Shown: positions 5,434 through 5,460 of the stretch, piece by piece
How positions within the stretch are numbered: the stretch's first letter is position 1
Layout of the letters: each line of letters starts with the position of its first letter
Source of the DNA: Pseudomonadota bacterium
Lineage (GTDB): Bacteria > Pseudomonadota > Gammaproteobacteria > Burkholderiales > Sulfuricellaceae
Length of the DNA stretch: 5,460 nucleotides
Direction: 5' to 3'
Assembly (NCBI GenBank): GCA_021783895.1
Contig: JAJXTJ010000111.1
Span: forward strand, 1 to 5,460
The notes under the pieces: model-generated
Databases searched by the model: none
What the model was told of the DNA's origin: nothing
What the model saw: the letters and a program-made list of their open reading frames with translations, nothing else
Translations under genes and position numbers: made by a program

Positions 5434-5460
5434 ACTCGCAAAATATTCAAAGATATGCAG

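Larger units (their letters stand above)
5146..5460. other. Gene-free intergenic region carrying several small repeats
   Basis: No reading frame here has both a credible start and protein-like composition. The stretch from about 5240 is visibly richer in A+T than the genes before it. What it holds is listed separately: one GC hairpin, one REP-like palindrome, two further hairpins and a 9-base tandem repeat. The AGGAG at 5327-5331 resembles a ribosome site but has no usable start codon behind it. Confidence 0.7.

Overview
The window comes from a fairly GC-rich proteobacterial chromosome. Gene content, codon use and the style of the dispersed repeats suggest a beta-proteobacterium of a sulfur- or iron-oxidising type. 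That lineage guess is inference, because no rRNA or other marker gene is present.

Positions 1-4592 hold a tightly packed plus-strand operon whose 5' end lies outside the window. It encodes three subunits of a membrane-bound molybdoenzyme of the complex-iron-sulfur (DMSO reductase/polysulfide reductase) superfamily. These are the C-terminal two thirds of a molybdopterin catalytic subunit (1-1944), a four-cluster [4Fe-4S] electron-transfer subunit (1941-2552) and an eight-helix NrfD/PsrC-type quinone-linked membrane anchor (2556-3512). Two maturation proteins follow: a TorD/DmsD-type chaperone (about 3512-4033) and a HybE-family chaperone (about 4026-4592). Genes overlap by a few bases or are separated by 3 bases, so translation is probably coupled. 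The enzyme would move electrons between a substrate at the molybdenum site and the quinone pool through the FeS chain. The best matches in general design are sulfur/polysulfide reductase (Sre/Psr) and sulfite dehydrogenase (Soe). The substrate cannot be settled from this fragment, because the N-terminus, which would show a Tat signal and the proximal FeS ligands, is missing.

Positions 4593-4692 form a 100-base intergenic gap with an inverted repeat and a weak promoter candidate. A separate small gene follows (4693-5145). It encodes a stand-alone CZB (chemoreceptor zinc-binding) protein with the His/Cys/His/His ligand set but no receptor or enzyme domain attached.

Positions 5146-5460 contain no supportable gene. 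They hold a string of small structured elements: a GC-rich hairpin just after the CZB gene (possible terminator), a REP-like palindrome, a CTGCTTT/AAAGCAG hairpin, a 9-base tandem repeat (CACGAAARR) and a perfect stem closed by GTAA. Base composition is visibly richer in A+T here. It looks like an intergenic region colonised by dispersed repeats.

The most interesting point is the HybE-type chaperone, a family known for [NiFe]-hydrogenase maturation, encoded as the last gene of a molybdoenzyme operon directly after the expected TorD-type chaperone. No hydrogenase gene is visible in the window.
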